Part shown: positions 1 through 8,923 of the stretch, piece by piece | Layout: each line of letters opens with the position of its first letter | Position numbering within the stretch: the first letter of the stretch is position 1 | Origin: Novosphingobium sp. Chol11 | Lineage (GTDB): Bacteria > Pseudomonadota > Alphaproteobacteria > Sphingomonadales > Sphingomonadaceae | Assembly: GCF_900218065.1 (NCBI RefSeq) | Contig: NZ_OBMU01000001.1 | Location: 2,327,483 to 2,380,759 of the forward strand | Direction: 5' to 3' | DNA length: 53,277 bases | The notes under the pieces: generated by a model | Told to the model about the DNA's origin: nothing | Database searches by the model: none | Seen by the model: the letters and a program-made list of their open reading frames with translations, nothing else | Position numbers and translations under genes: made by a program

Positions 1-153
1 TGACCTCAGGCCCCATCACTCCACCCCTCCCGAGATCCCAGCTGCCGCTGGAATGACGCCCGAACAACAGCCGATGCTAAAAGCCCCAACACCCTTCCCA
101 CACCCCGATCCCCCTCCTAAAAAGGCAGTCACGCACCACTGAAAGAGGCCGCA

Positions 154-1002
154 TTGGACATTCTCATCTCCACCGATTGGCTCGCTGCGGAACTGGGCAA
201 GGACGACCTCAGGATACTCGACGCCAGCCTGTTCCTGCCCGGCACCCCTCGCGACCCGCGCGCCGAATTCGAGGCCGCCCACATCCCCGGCGCGGCCTAT
301 CTCGATCTGCCGAGCCTCGCCGATGCCGATGATCCGCGCCCCGGCATGCTACCCAGCGACGCCTTCATGACCGAACGCTGCCGCGCGCTCGGCATCGATG
401 CGGACAGCCGTGTCATCCTCTACGACAACAGCCCGACGCACAGCGCCGCCCGCGCGTGGTGGATGATGCGCCTCTATGGCGTCGGGCGCGAGGCCGCGAT
501 CCTGGACGGCGGCCTGCCCAAGTGGATCGCCGAAGGCCGCCCTACCGAAAGCGGCTGGCCTGTCGTCCCGCGCGGCGACGCCACCGCCCGCCGCGGGGAA
601 AGGCAGGTCCGCACCAAGGAGGATCTGCTGGCCAATCTCGACAGTCATGCCGCGCAGGTCATCGATGCGCGCGGCGCGGCCCGCTTCACCGGCGAGGAAA
701 GGGAACCCCGCCCCGGCATGGCCTCGGGCCATATTCCGGGCTCACGCAACATCCCTTCCGCTTCGCTATTCAACGCCGACAACAGCATGAAGACGGGGGC
801 GCAACTGCGGCAATTGTTTCTCGACGCGGGAACCGACTTTTCGCGCCCGATCATCACGACCTGCGGCAGCGGCGTGACGGCCGCCATCCTGCTCGCAGGG
901 CTGGAGCTGCTCGGCAAGACGGACGTCACCCTTTATGACGGCAGCTGGTCGGAATGGGGGCTTGACCCTTCCACGCCCAAGGCGACGGGTCCAGCCGCAT
1001 GA
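154..1002 (+). CDS. sseA: 3-mercaptopyruvate sulfurtransferase (two-domain rhodanese)
   Basis: This 282-residue cytoplasmic enzyme moves sulfur from 3-mercaptopyruvate to thiol acceptors or cyanide. Two rhodanese domains are visible: an N-terminal one with the usual AHIPGAAYLD stretch and a C-terminal one with GHIPGSRNIP and the active loop CGSGVTA, whose catalytic cysteine is residue 237. CG[ST]GVTA is the loop typical of mercaptopyruvate sulfurtransferases, as opposed to thiosulfate sulfurtransferases. The start is TTG at 154; no in-frame ATG precedes the first conserved residues. Its stop overlaps the next start by four bases (ATGA), so it is translationally coupled to metC in a sulfur-amino-acid operon. 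Confidence 0.93.
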   Translation: MDILISTDWLAAELGKDDLRILDASLFLPGTPRDPRAEFEAAHIPGAAYLDLPSLADADDPRPGMLPSDAFMTERCRALGIDADSRVILYDNSPTHSAARAWWMMRLYGVGREAAILDGGLPKWIAEGRPTESGWPVVPRGDATARRGERQVRTKEDLLANLDSHAAQVIDARGAARFTGEEREPRPGMASGHIPGSRNIPSASLFNADNSMKTGAQLRQLFLDAGTDFSRPIITTCGSGVTAAILLAGLELLGKTDVTLYDGSWSEWGLDPSTPKATGPAA

Positions 1003-2207
1003 GCAAGGACCGCAAGCCGCTCACCCAGCTGGCGCAGGCCGGGCGCAAGGCGGAATGGACCGGCATGCCCGGTCAGCCCGGCGCGATCGTCAATCCGCCG
1101 GTCTGGCGCGCCTCGACCATCCTTTATGACGATGTCGCCCATCTGCGCAGCGCCGCGCGCAGCAGCACGCATGAGCGGCTCTTCTATGGCCGCAAGGGGA
1201 CGCCCACCGCCTGGAGCCTCGCCGATGCGCTGACGGAAATGGAGCCCGGCGCGGAAGGAACGATGCTCTTCCCCTCCGGCGTCGCCGCCATCGCCTGCGC
1301 TCTGCTTTCGGTCCTGAAACCGGGCGACCAGCTGCTGATGGTCGATAGCGCCTATGATCCCACCCGCAACTTCTGCGAACAGATGCTGAAAAGTTACGGT
1401 ATCGAAACGATCTACTATGATCCACTCGCCGATTCCGTTTCAATTGACCATTTCATCAACGAAAACACCCGCGCCATTTTCCTGGAAAGCCCCGGCAGCC
1501 TGACTTTCGAGGTTCAGGACATCCCCGCCATCACCGCCCTTGCGAAGGCAAAAGGCATCGTCACCCTCCTCGACAATACCTGGGCGACGCCCTTCTTCTT
1601 CCCCGCCCTTTCCCATGGCGTCGACATCACCATCCTCGCCTGCACCAAATATATCGTGGGCCACAGCGACGTCATGCTCGGCTCCGTCACTGCCACGCCC
1701 GATCATTTCCCGAAGCTCCGCCAGACCGCCTATCTGCTCGGCCAGATGGTCAGCCCCGACGACGCCTGGCTCGCCAGCCGCGGCCTCCGTACCTTGGGCG
1801 TCCGGCTGAACCAGCATCAGGAAAGTGCGCTCCAGATAGCCCGCTGGCTCTCCGACCAACCCGAAGTCGCCCGCGTCCTCCACCCTGCGCTGCCGAGCTG
1901 CCCCGGTCATGAGAAGTGGGCGCGCAACTTTTCAGGTTCCAGCGGCCTGTTCAGCTTCGTCCTCAACGGCGGGGACGAAGCTGCTCGCGCAGCCCTGATT
2001 GACGGCCTCGCGCATTTCGGCATCGGCTATAGCTGGGGCGGTTTCGAAAGCCTTGCCCTGCCGGTCGATCCAGCACGCTATCGCACCGCCACCACATGGC
2101 AGGCCGAAGGCCCGCTCGTCCGGCTCCAGATCGGCCTTGAAGACCCCGCCGACCTCATCGCCGATCTCGATGCCGGTCTCGCCCGCTTCCGCAAGGCAAG
2201 GGGATGA
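999..2207 (+). CDS. metC: Cystathionine beta-lyase (PLP, Cys/Met metabolism family)
   Basis: This 402-residue PLP enzyme of the cystathionine beta/gamma-lyase superfamily probably cleaves cystathionine to homocysteine, pyruvate and ammonia. Visible features are the LFPSGVAAIACAL substrate/PLP stretch, LLDNTWATP with the cofactor-binding Asp, and the Schiff-base lysine K217 in CTKYIVGHSD. The C-terminal SWGGFESL motif is typical of MetC. The start lies inside the sseA stop (ATGA) and the stop overlaps the next start the same way. MetC versus another member of the superfamily rests on overall resemblance; beta-lyase is the best fit. Confidence 0.9.
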   Translation: MSKDRKPLTQLAQAGRKAEWTGMPGQPGAIVNPPVWRASTILYDDVAHLRSAARSSTHERLFYGRKGTPTAWSLADALTEMEPGAEGTMLFPSGVAAIACALLSVLKPGDQLLMVDSAYDPTRNFCEQMLKSYGIETIYYDPLADSVSIDHFINENTRAIFLESPGSLTFEVQDIPAITALAKAKGIVTLLDNTWATPFFFPALSHGVDITILACTKYIVGHSDVMLGSVTATPDHFPKLRQTAYLLGQMVSPDDAWLASRGLRTLGVRLNQHQESALQIARWLSDQPEVARVLHPALPSCPGHEKWARNFSGSSGLFSFVLNGGDEAARAALIDGLAHFGIGYSWGGFESLALPVDPARYRTATTWQAEGPLVRLQIGLEDPADLIADLDAGLARFRKARG

Positions 2208-3490
2208 CCCAAGGCTTTCCCGGCCTGCTTGCCTTGCTGCCGGGCAATCCGGCGATCGTCCATCCTGTGGTCGCGCTGACGCTCACCGCCATCCTGTTCC
2301 TGATCGCGGACGGCATTGCGCACATAGCGGCCCCACGCCTGCGCCGCCGCGTCCGGCCATTGGGCGATGCGCTCGCGGGCCATCTTCGGCCCATCCTCCG
2401 CCACGCGCTCTCGAGCAGTTTGTTCGCCCTCGCCGCCGCGCTCTGGCCAATCAGTGCCCTTGCCCATCTTATCCTGGGGGCCGCGCTCGCCCTTTCCGTC
2501 GCCCTGCTAGCCACGCATATTCTGCGCGGCCTTGCCATTCCCCGCTGGGCGGTCGTGCCGCTTGCCCTGCTGTTGTTCGTCACGGTTCTTTCGGGCAGCA
2601 GCGGCGGCTTTGCTCCGGTGGCGGACATGCTTGACGGCATCGACCTCGGCAAGCGGCGTGTAACGCTGCTCGGCCTGTTCAGCACCGCAGCGATTTGTGT
2701 CCTCCTCTTTGCATTGGTACGGCTCGCCAACAGACTGTTCGCGCAGAGCATCGGGCGCGCAAAGGGGCTGGATGCCACGCAAAAACTTCTCGCGCAAAAG
2801 CTCGCCGCCATCGGCGCCGTAGTCGCCGCCTTCTTCATCGGCATCGACCTTCTCGGCATCGACCTTACCGCCTTTGCGGTATTTTCGGGCGCGCTCGGCC
2901 TCGCCGTGGGTTTCGGCTTGCAGAAGACCTTCGGCAATCTGTTCGCGGGGATCATCCTGCTCATGGACCGCTCGATCAAGCCGGGCGACGTCATCGTGGT
3001 TGGCGACAGTTTCGGCTGGGTCAACAAGATCGGCGTCCGCGCCGTCTCCGTCCTCACCCGCGACGGCAAGGAGCATCTGATCCCGAACGAAAATCTGATG
3101 ACGCAGGAGGTGGAGAACTGGTCCTATTCCGACCGCAACGTCCGTGTGCGCATTCCGGTGGGCGTGGGTTATGACAGCGACCTTAAGCTCGCCCAGGACC
3201 TCATGCTCCGCGCCGCACAGGAAAGCCCCCGCGTCCTGCGCAATCCCAAGCCTAATGTATGGCTGACCAACTTTGGCGAGAACCGTGTCGAACATGACAT
3301 TCTCGTCTGGATCAGCGACCCGGAAAGCGGCGTTGGCAACGTAAAATCAGACGTGTTGAACCGCGTGTGGCAGTTGTTCCGCGAGTACGGCATCACCATC
3401 CCCTACCCCCAGCGCGTCCTGCATGACCCGCATCGATCTTTGTTGCAGAGTAGCAACATTTCAGAATTAAAAGATAAGAAACAGCAATAA
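2204..3490 (+). CDS. Mechanosensitive ion channel, MscS family
   Basis: This 428-residue inner-membrane protein has about five hydrophobic N-terminal segments followed by the conserved MscS pore and beta domain. The pore helix GALGLAVGFGLQKTFGNLFAG and the following SIKPGDVI and NENLMTQEVENWS segments are diagnostic. The C-terminal alpha/beta domain ends in ITIPYPQRVLHD, as in MscS relatives. The family releases solutes on hypo-osmotic shock. The gene is coupled to metC by an ATGA overlap, so it is co-transcribed with sulfur-amino-acid genes for no obvious functional reason. No terminator hairpin is clear in the 130 bases after it. Confidence 0.9.
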   Translation: MTQGFPGLLALLPGNPAIVHPVVALTLTAILFLIADGIAHIAAPRLRRRVRPLGDALAGHLRPILRHALSSSLFALAAALWPISALAHLILGAALALSVALLATHILRGLAIPRWAVVPLALLLFVTVLSGSSGGFAPVADMLDGIDLGKRRVTLLGLFSTAAICVLLFALVRLANRLFAQSIGRAKGLDATQKLLAQKLAAIGAVVAAFFIGIDLLGIDLTAFAVFSGALGLAVGFGLQKTFGNLFAGIILLMDRSIKPGDVIVVGDSFGWVNKIGVRAVSVLTRDGKEHLIPNENLMTQEVENWSYSDRNVRVRIPVGVGYDSDLKLAQDLMLRAAQESPRVLRNPKPNVWLTNFGENRVEHDILVWISDPESGVGNVKSDVLNRVWQLFREYGITIPYPQRVLHDPHRSLLQSSNISELKDKKQQ

Positions 3491-3624
3491 TCCCTTGTGC
3501 AGCGCGGTATGCGGCGGCATGCCCTCACCTGTTCAGGTCATCCGATCCGGCCCATCGCGGGAATAGAGACTCCGGGATCCTGACGCAGGCGGGACCATCG
3601 CAGAACACCATCAAGGGGAATCCC

Positions 3625-4371
3625 ATGCGTAAGTCCATTCTCGGCCTCTCGGCCGTCGCTCTCGCTGCTCTGTCCGTTCCGGCGCTTGCCCAGGACGAGC
3701 CCACGTCCGAACTCACCGTCACCGGCAATGCCGCCGTGGTCAGCGACTATCGCTTCCGTGGCATTTCGCAGACGGACAAGCGCTTTGCCCTGCAAGGCGG
3801 CATCACCGTTACCCATGAATCGGGCTTTTATGTCTCGACCTGGGGTTCTTCGATCGATGACTATGTTGCCGCTGGCAGCGACCAGGAACTCGACCTGATC
3901 GCAGGCTATTCCAGGACCTTCGGGGCCGCGACGGTCGATGTCGGCGTACTCTATTACTACTATCCCGGCTCGGGCGGCGCCAACACCGACTTCGTTGAGC
4001 CCTACGCTTCGATCAAGGGCACCTTCGGCCCGGCGACAGCGAAGCTCAGCGCAGCTTATGCGCCAAAATCCCGCGCACTTTCCGTCGATGGCGGCCTGAC
4101 CCGCGAAGACAATCTTTATGTCGCGGGTGACCTCGCAGCCAGCGTCCCCAATACGCCACTGGGCGTTTCGGCGCATCTCGGCCACAGCTTTGGCCCAAGC
4201 TACCTGACCATCGGCGACGAATATACCGACTGGAGCATCGGCGCGACCTACACCTGGAGCCACCTGACCTTCGGCGTCAGCTATGTGGACACCGACAAGT
4301 CGCTCTACAGCCCCAGCGGCCGCAACGTCAGCAAGGCTGGCGTGGTGGGTTCGATCACCGCCTCATTCTGA
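3625..4371 (+). CDS. TorF-type putative outer-membrane porin
   Basis: This 248-residue protein starts with a clear signal peptide (MRKSILGLSAVALAALS, cleavage near ALAQ-DE). The mature part is an all-beta chain with alternating aromatic residues, the diagnostic SDYRFRGISQTDKR stretch near its start, and a final residue F, as expected for an outer-membrane barrel. The pattern matches the TIGR02001/TorF family, common in sphingomonads and xanthomonads and poorly characterised. The start has an AAGGGGAA ribosome site about seven bases upstream. It stands alone and is followed by a strong terminator. Confidence 0.85.
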   Translation: MRKSILGLSAVALAALSVPALAQDEPTSELTVTGNAAVVSDYRFRGISQTDKRFALQGGITVTHESGFYVSTWGSSIDDYVAAGSDQELDLIAGYSRTFGAATVDVGVLYYYYPGSGGANTDFVEPYASIKGTFGPATAKLSAAYAPKSRALSVDGGLTREDNLYVAGDLAASVPNTPLGVSAHLGHSFGPSYLTIGDEYTDWSIGATYTWSHLTFGVSYVDTDKSLYSPSGRNVSKAGVVGSITASF

Positions 4372-4389
4372 TTTCCGATCATCAGTGGG

Positions 4390-4420
4390 AAGGCCACGGT
4401 CCCGGCGGCCGTGGCCTTTT
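4390..4420 (+). terminator. Rho-independent terminator after the TorF-type porin
   Basis: A stem AAGGCCACGG / CCGTGGCCTT with a short loop is followed by TTTT. It begins about 18 bases after the porin stop and isolates it from crtZ. Confidence 0.85.
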
Positions 4421-4478
4421 CCATCTTTGCAGTTTTACAGGCTCGCGCAGTTTTATCCGCGCGCCTATATAGGGCGCC

Positions 4479-4991
4479 ATGTCCGCGCTCCTGCTGTTCC
4501 TGATCTTCTTCGCCACTGTCGCTGCGATGGAAGGCTTTGCCTATGTCATGCATCGCTGGGTGATGCACGGTCCGGGCTGGTTCCTCCATGCCAGCCATCA
4601 TCGTCCCCGCACCGGGATGTGGGAAGCGAACGACCTTTATTTCGTGATCTTTGCGCTGCCTTCGATCCTGCTGCTGCTGGGCGGCGTTCAATGGGGCTGG
4701 GGCGATTGGGCCACCGCATGCGGCGCGGGGATCGCCGCCTATGGGCTTATCTATCTCGGCTTTCACGATATCCTCGTCCATCAGCGGATCGCCCATCGCC
4801 ATGTCTCCCGCTCTCCCTATATGAAGCGGATCGTTCAGGCGCACCGGCTGCACCATGCGGTCGAAACCCGCGAGGGCTGCGTCAGCTTCGGTTTCCTGAT
4901 TGCCCCCCGCCCGGAAGAGCTGAAACGGCAGTTGGCGCGAGAGGGCCGAAAGGGCGTTCGGAAAGCGCGGGCGCTCGTGCAAGCAGAGTGA
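4479..4991 (+). CDS. crtZ: Beta-carotene 3-hydroxylase (CrtZ)
   Basis: This 170-residue integral membrane di-iron hydroxylase converts beta-carotene to zeaxanthin. The four histidine clusters of the fatty-acid-hydroxylase superfamily are all present: HRWVMH, HASHH, HDILVHQR and HRLHH, in the order and sequence context typical of CrtZ. Hydrophobic helices lie between them. It stands about 28 kb from the crtY-crtI-crtB cluster at 32.9-37.1 kb, so the pathway is split within this window. The next gene (nadD) follows after 47 bases on the same strand, possibly co-transcribed. Confidence 0.93.
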   Translation: MSALLLFLIFFATVAAMEGFAYVMHRWVMHGPGWFLHASHHRPRTGMWEANDLYFVIFALPSILLLLGGVQWGWGDWATACGAGIAAYGLIYLGFHDILVHQRIAHRHVSRSPYMKRIVQAHRLHHAVETREGCVSFGFLIAPRPEELKRQLAREGRKGVRKARALVQAE

Positions 4992-5038
4992 GTAGTCTGC
5001 GCTTTTCCGCCTTGCCTGTAATTCGCGTGGCCAGCTGA

Positions 5039-5668
5039 ATGGCGCGCATCGGCCTTCTGGGCGGCTCCTTCAATCCGGCGCATGGCGGCCATCGCGCGAT
5101 TTCGATGTTCGCGGCGAAGGCATTGCGGCTGGATGAGGTCTGGTGGCTGGTCTCACCGGGCAATCCCCTGAAGCCGCGCGCGGGCATGGCGTCTCTCGCC
5201 GCGCGGCTCGCCCATGCCCGCGCTGTCGCGCGGAGAGCGCCCATCCGCCCCACCGCGATCGAGCAAGCGCTTGGCACCCGCTATACCATCGATTCGATTA
5301 AAGTGGTCAGGCAGCGCTTCCCCCGCAACCAGTTCATCTGGTTGATGGGCGCGGATAATCTTGCCCAGTTCGGCCAGTGGAGGGACTGGCGCGGTATCGC
5401 GCGACAGATGCCCATTGCCGTCATCGCCCGTCCCGGCTATGATAGCGTTGCCCGTGGCTCTGGGGCCATGGCCTGGCTGCGGCGTTTCGTCCGGCCCGCG
5501 CGCCAGAGTGCAGACTGGACGGATTGGAGACCGCCGGCGCTTGTGCTTCTGCGCTTTCGCCCTGATCCAAGATCGGCGACCCTGCTGCGGCAGGCGAAAC
5601 CCCTCTGGCATCGCGAATATGAACATGCACGCGTGCGCGATCCGCTCACGCGCCGGTTGATTGTCTAG
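5039..5668 (+). CDS. nadD: Nicotinate-nucleotide adenylyltransferase
   Basis: This 209-residue enzyme of NAD biosynthesis joins nicotinate mononucleotide and ATP to give deamido-NAD. The nucleotidyltransferase signature GGSFNPAHGGH is at residues 8-18, followed by VSPGNPLK and MGADNLAQFGQW, all typical of NadD. The C-terminal (S/R)(S/T)(S/T)xxR motif appears as RSATLLR. It leads a conserved order nadD-rsfS-rlmH-EnvC-like factor seen widely in Alphaproteobacteria. Confidence 0.95.
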   Translation: MARIGLLGGSFNPAHGGHRAISMFAAKALRLDEVWWLVSPGNPLKPRAGMASLAARLAHARAVARRAPIRPTAIEQALGTRYTIDSIKVVRQRFPRNQFIWLMGADNLAQFGQWRDWRGIARQMPIAVIARPGYDSVARGSGAMAWLRRFVRPARQSADWTDWRPPALVLLRFRPDPRSATLLRQAKPLWHREYEHARVRDPLTRRLIV

Positions 5669-5680
5669 AATGGAGCATTT

Positions 5681-6070
5681 TTGACCAGACCTAATCCTGC
5701 CAACGACCCGGCCCATGATGCCGACAGCGTTGCCGCCCTGCACGACCTTGTCCTCAAATCGCTCGACGATGACCAGGCGCAGGAAACCATCTCCATCCCT
5801 CTTGAAGGCAAGAGCAGCATTGCCGACCATATGGTGATCGCCAGCGGGCGTTCATCCCGCCAGGTCGCGTCGATGGCGCAGAAGCTGGCCGAGCGCATCA
5901 AGCAGGCCACTGGCCGCTCGGCGCGGGTCGAGGGGCTGCCGGTCGCCGACTGGGTGCTGATCGATGCGGGCGACGTGATCGTCCACCTGTTCCGGCCGGA
6001 AGTGCGCAGCTTCTACAATCTGGAACGGATGTGGGGCTTTGTCGACGCGCCGGTGGCTGGCACGGCCTGA
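5681..6070 (+). CDS. rsfS: Ribosome silencing factor RsfS
   Basis: This 129-residue member of the RsfS/Iojap family binds ribosomal protein uL14 on the large subunit and blocks subunit joining under poor nutrition. The core SIADHMVIASGRSSRQVASMAQKL and the later DWVLIDAGDVIVHLFRPEVRSFYNLE are strongly family-like. The start is TTG at 5681 with GGAG about seven bases upstream; the nearby ATG at 5670 runs into a stop after four codons and cannot be used. It sits between nadD (12 bases upstream) and rlmH. Confidence 0.95.
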   Translation: MTRPNPANDPAHDADSVAALHDLVLKSLDDDQAQETISIPLEGKSSIADHMVIASGRSSRQVASMAQKLAERIKQATGRSARVEGLPVADWVLIDAGDVIVHLFRPEVRSFYNLERMWGFVDAPVAGTA

Positions 6071-6150
6071 AGGCGCGCCGCATCGGCTTCGTTTCGCCGA
6101 TGCATGCAGACCTTCGACAAGCGCGCGCTGACCCGTTAGGAGCCTGATCC

Positions 6151-6573
6151 ATGCTCCTCCACATCATCGCGCGCGGAAAGATCGGGCGTTCGGCCGAAGC
6201 GGAATTGGTCGAACGCTATGTGAAGCGGCTGACCATGCCGCACAGGATCACCGAACTGCCTGACCGCGGCGGCAAGCTGCCCCTTGCCCCGGCGGGTACA
6301 ATCACCGTGCTGCTCGATGAAAAGGGCCGCCAGCTCACTTCCATGGACTTCGCCAAACGGCTGGAGGGCTGGCGTGATCAGGGGGCCCGCGAATGCCGAT
6401 TCCTGATCGGCGCGGCAGATGGCTTTGATGATGAGGCCCGGGCAAGCGCCGACCTGCTGATCGCCTTTGGCGCCATGACCTGGCCCCACATGATGGCCCG
6501 CGCCATGCTGGCCGAACAATTGTGGCGCGCCTGTTCCATCCTTTCGGGCCACCCCTATCATCGCGAAGGCTGA
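6151..6573 (+). CDS. rlmH: 23S rRNA pseudouridine-1915 N3-methyltransferase
   Basis: This 140-residue SPOUT methyltransferase modifies position 1915 in helix 69 of 23S rRNA. The SPOUT knot region FLIGAADGFDDEARASAD and the C-terminal LAEQLWRACSILSGHPYHREG, ending two residues after the YHR motif, are diagnostic. The length is slightly short of the E. coli enzyme (155 residues) but normal for sphingomonads. It is the third gene of the nadD operon, with 80 bases on either side. Confidence 0.95.
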   Translation: MLLHIIARGKIGRSAEAELVERYVKRLTMPHRITELPDRGGKLPLAPAGTITVLLDEKGRQLTSMDFAKRLEGWRDQGARECRFLIGAADGFDDEARASADLLIAFGAMTWPHMMARAMLAEQLWRACSILSGHPYHREG

Positions 6574-6655
6574 TGCCGCCACTGCTCGACAGGGAAGGCC
6601 CTTTTCGCCTAATCATATGTAGCCGGTCGCCAACCGATCCGGCAGGGGGCAAGGG

Positions 6656-7891
6656 GTGAAAAGGTCAGCGGCCTTGGCAGCGATCATCGGTAGCGCAGCG
6701 GTCTTTGCCGCCGCGCGCCTGGCTGCCACGCCCGGAGCGGGCATCATCCTGAGCGGCACGGGCGAGACCAGCCTGCGCCAGGAACAGGCGGCGCTGAAAG
6801 CCGCACGCATCCAATCCGAACAAGCCCGAGACCGTTCCCGGCGCCTTGAGCAACAGGCAACTGCCGCACGCGACGAGGCCGAACAGGCACGCCGCCGCGC
6901 CGCTGCCATGGCCGCGCGCATTCAGCAGGCTGAGGCCGATATTCAGGCAGCGCAGGCGCGCATCGCCATCATCGCCCGGATGCAACGCGCCCAGGCGACG
7001 CGCCTCGCCGCCCGGCAGGACCCGGTCGTCCGCCTGACGGCGGCCCTGCAGATGATGGCGCGGCGGCCGATCGCCCTTGCGCTTGTTCAGCCTGGGTCGC
7101 TGAGTGACGCTGTCCACATGCGCGCCGTTCTCGGCCAGATCCTGCCTGTCATCCAGGAGCGAACCGCTGGCTTGCGCGCCGAGCTGGAGCGCAGCCGTGC
7201 CCTGCGCGCCACCGCCGAACAAGCGACCGCATCACTGGCGCAGAGCCAGTCAGACCTGCGCACGGGCCAAGCCGCCTTGCGGACGCTCGAAGCCCAAAAG
7301 CGGCTAGCGGAGAAGGACTATCGCTCCAACGCCAATCTGGAGAGCGATCGTGCTTTGGCGCTGGGCGAGCGCGCGCGAGACATCGTCGACCTGATGGACC
7401 GGCTCCAGGCTGCGGGCGACCTGCGCGAGGAACTGGCGGCGCTCCCCGGCCCGCTGCTGCGGCCAGCACGGCCCGAGCTCGCCATGGCATCTTCGCCCGC
7501 CCGGCAGCGCGATCCCGGAGGGCCGCCGCCCTATCGTTTGCCGGTCATGGGTCAACTCGTCACGGGCATGGGAGAATTGTCGGAAAGCGGCGTGCGGTCG
7601 CGCGGTCTTACCATCGCGACGCAATCCGGCGCGCTTGCCGTCGCCCCAACGGCGGGACGCGTGGTCTTTGCAGGACCTTATCGGGGCTACGGCCAGATCA
7701 TAATCCTTGATCATGGCGGCGGCTGGACGACGCTGATCACTGGCTTGCAGCGCCTCTCCGCCGCAGTGGGCGACAGCGTGCGGCAGGGTGATCCACTGGG
7801 CAACGCTGCCAGTCGCCGCCCGAGCATCACCGTCGAACTGCGCCGCAATGGCCGCCCTGTCGATATCGTGCCGCTGGTCGGGCTTGGCTGA
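6656..7891 (+). CDS. EnvC-like murein hydrolase activator with degenerate LytM domain
   Basis: This 411-residue exported protein has an N-terminal hydrophobic segment, a long coiled coil (about residues 40-210, rich in Gln, Ala, Arg and Glu) and a C-terminal LytM/M23-like domain. Active M23 enzymes carry HxxxD and HxH zinc ligands. Here the first is replaced (SRGLTIA) and the HLHFE strand reads SITVELR, so it should not cleave peptidoglycan. That matches EnvC-type factors, which activate amidases at division. The start is GTG at 6656, preceded by GGGGCAAGGGG. In relatives a CtpA-type protease often follows; here the next gene is on the other strand. Confidence 0.87.
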   Translation: MKRSAALAAIIGSAAVFAAARLAATPGAGIILSGTGETSLRQEQAALKAARIQSEQARDRSRRLEQQATAARDEAEQARRRAAAMAARIQQAEADIQAAQARIAIIARMQRAQATRLAARQDPVVRLTAALQMMARRPIALALVQPGSLSDAVHMRAVLGQILPVIQERTAGLRAELERSRALRATAEQATASLAQSQSDLRTGQAALRTLEAQKRLAEKDYRSNANLESDRALALGERARDIVDLMDRLQAAGDLREELAALPGPLLRPARPELAMASSPARQRDPGGPPPYRLPVMGQLVTGMGELSESGVRSRGLTIATQSGALAVAPTAGRVVFAGPYRGYGQIIILDHGGGWTTLITGLQRLSAAVGDSVRQGDPLGNAASRRPSITVELRRNGRPVDIVPLVGLG

Positions 7892-7947
7892 AGCTGCCCA
7901 TACTACCCTTCGCTTGGAGTTGAGAGCCTTCAATCTGAATCACCCAA

Positions 7948-7975
7948 CCCGTTCGGGCTGAGCTTGTCGAAGCCC
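7948..7975 (+). repeat. Short intergenic repeat, copy 1
   Basis: A 28-base unit beginning CCCGTTCGGGCTGAGC and ending CTTGTCGAAGCCC lies in the gap between two convergent genes. A copy in the opposite orientation with two differences is at 45531-45560. From memory this unit is scattered between genes in many sphingomonad genomes; its function is not known to me. Confidence 0.7.
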
Positions 7976-8053
7976 TTTTCTTCCTCCGCAAGTCCAGTCT
8001 CGCCGAGGAAAACGGCATTAGCGAAACACAATGCCTATTTGGCCGGCTAAATC

Positions 8054-8923
8054 TCAACGCCGCCAGCGCGCCCAAATAGCCGTGGGCAGCTCCAACCCTC
8101 TCGCCTCTTCGCGCACCGCCAATTCGCCCGCTTCCACCTTACCCGGAAGGTCGGCAAAGGCCTGCTTCAGCAATTCCCCGATCGCCAAAGCCGACATGCG
8201 CACGGCATAGACGGTCAGGAACAGGAACCGGCTGTCGGCGTCCAGCAGGCGGCGGCAATCCGCGATCAACCGGGGCAGATCCTCTTCCAGCCTCCAGACT
8301 TCGCCATCCGGCCCACGGCCATATTTGGGGGGGTCGAGCAATATGCCGTCATAGCGCCGCCCCCGCCGGACCTCGCGGGCCACGAACTTGGCGGCATCGT
8401 CGACGATCCAGCGAACCGGGCGGTCTTCCATCCCCGATGCGACGGCGTTGGACCGCGCCTGGGCGACCGATTTCTTGGATGCATCGACATGCACCATCTG
8501 CGCGCCGCTGGCCGACATCGCCAAGGTGCCGACGCCGGTATAGCCGAACAGGTTCATGATCTGCGGCTGATCCAGCCCGGCTGTCTGCTCGCGCATCCAG
8601 TTCCACACCGGCGCCATGTCGGGAAAGAAGCCAAGGTGCCGGAAGGGCGTGCAACTCGCCTGGAACGTCACGTCGTTCCAGCTGAGCGGCCAACCTTCGG
8701 CAGGCACCGGCCGATCATAGAACCAACGGCCGCCCCCTTCTTCGTCCGATCCCGGCACGAATTCGCCATCGGCTTGCCAGTCGGCGCTTGCGGGGGCCCA
8801 CATCGCCTGCGGCTCGGGCCGGATGAAGCGATAGCGGCCATAGCGCTCAAGCTTGCGGCCGTGGCCCGAATCGATCAGGCCATAGTCGGCCCAGGGCTCG
8901 CCTATGAGCGTGTCGAGCTTCAT
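8054..8923 (-). CDS. Class I SAM-dependent (r)RNA methyltransferase, RlmI/RlmK-like
   Basis: This 289-residue protein has a Rossmann methyltransferase fold. The SAM motif is MNLFGYTGVGTLAMSASGA, the acidic ribose-binding turn is MVHVDASKKSV, and the catalytic-type DPPKYGRG motif matches cytosine-5 and guanine-N2 rRNA methyltransferases of the RlmI/RlmK group. It lacks the N-terminal PUA domain of full RlmI. The target base cannot be told from sequence. Its ATG overlaps the thrC stop (ATGA), so the two are coupled. Confidence 0.82.
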   Translation of the reverse strand: MKLDTLIGEPWADYGLIDSGHGRKLERYGRYRFIRPEPQAMWAPASADWQADGEFVPGSDEEGGGRWFYDRPVPAEGWPLSWNDVTFQASCTPFRHLGFFPDMAPVWNWMREQTAGLDQPQIMNLFGYTGVGTLAMSASGAQMVHVDASKKSVAQARSNAVASGMEDRPVRWIVDDAAKFVAREVRRGRRYDGILLDPPKYGRGPDGEVWRLEEDLPRLIADCRRLLDADSRFLFLTVYAVRMSALAIGELLKQAFADLPGKVEAGELAVREEARGLELPTAIWARWRR

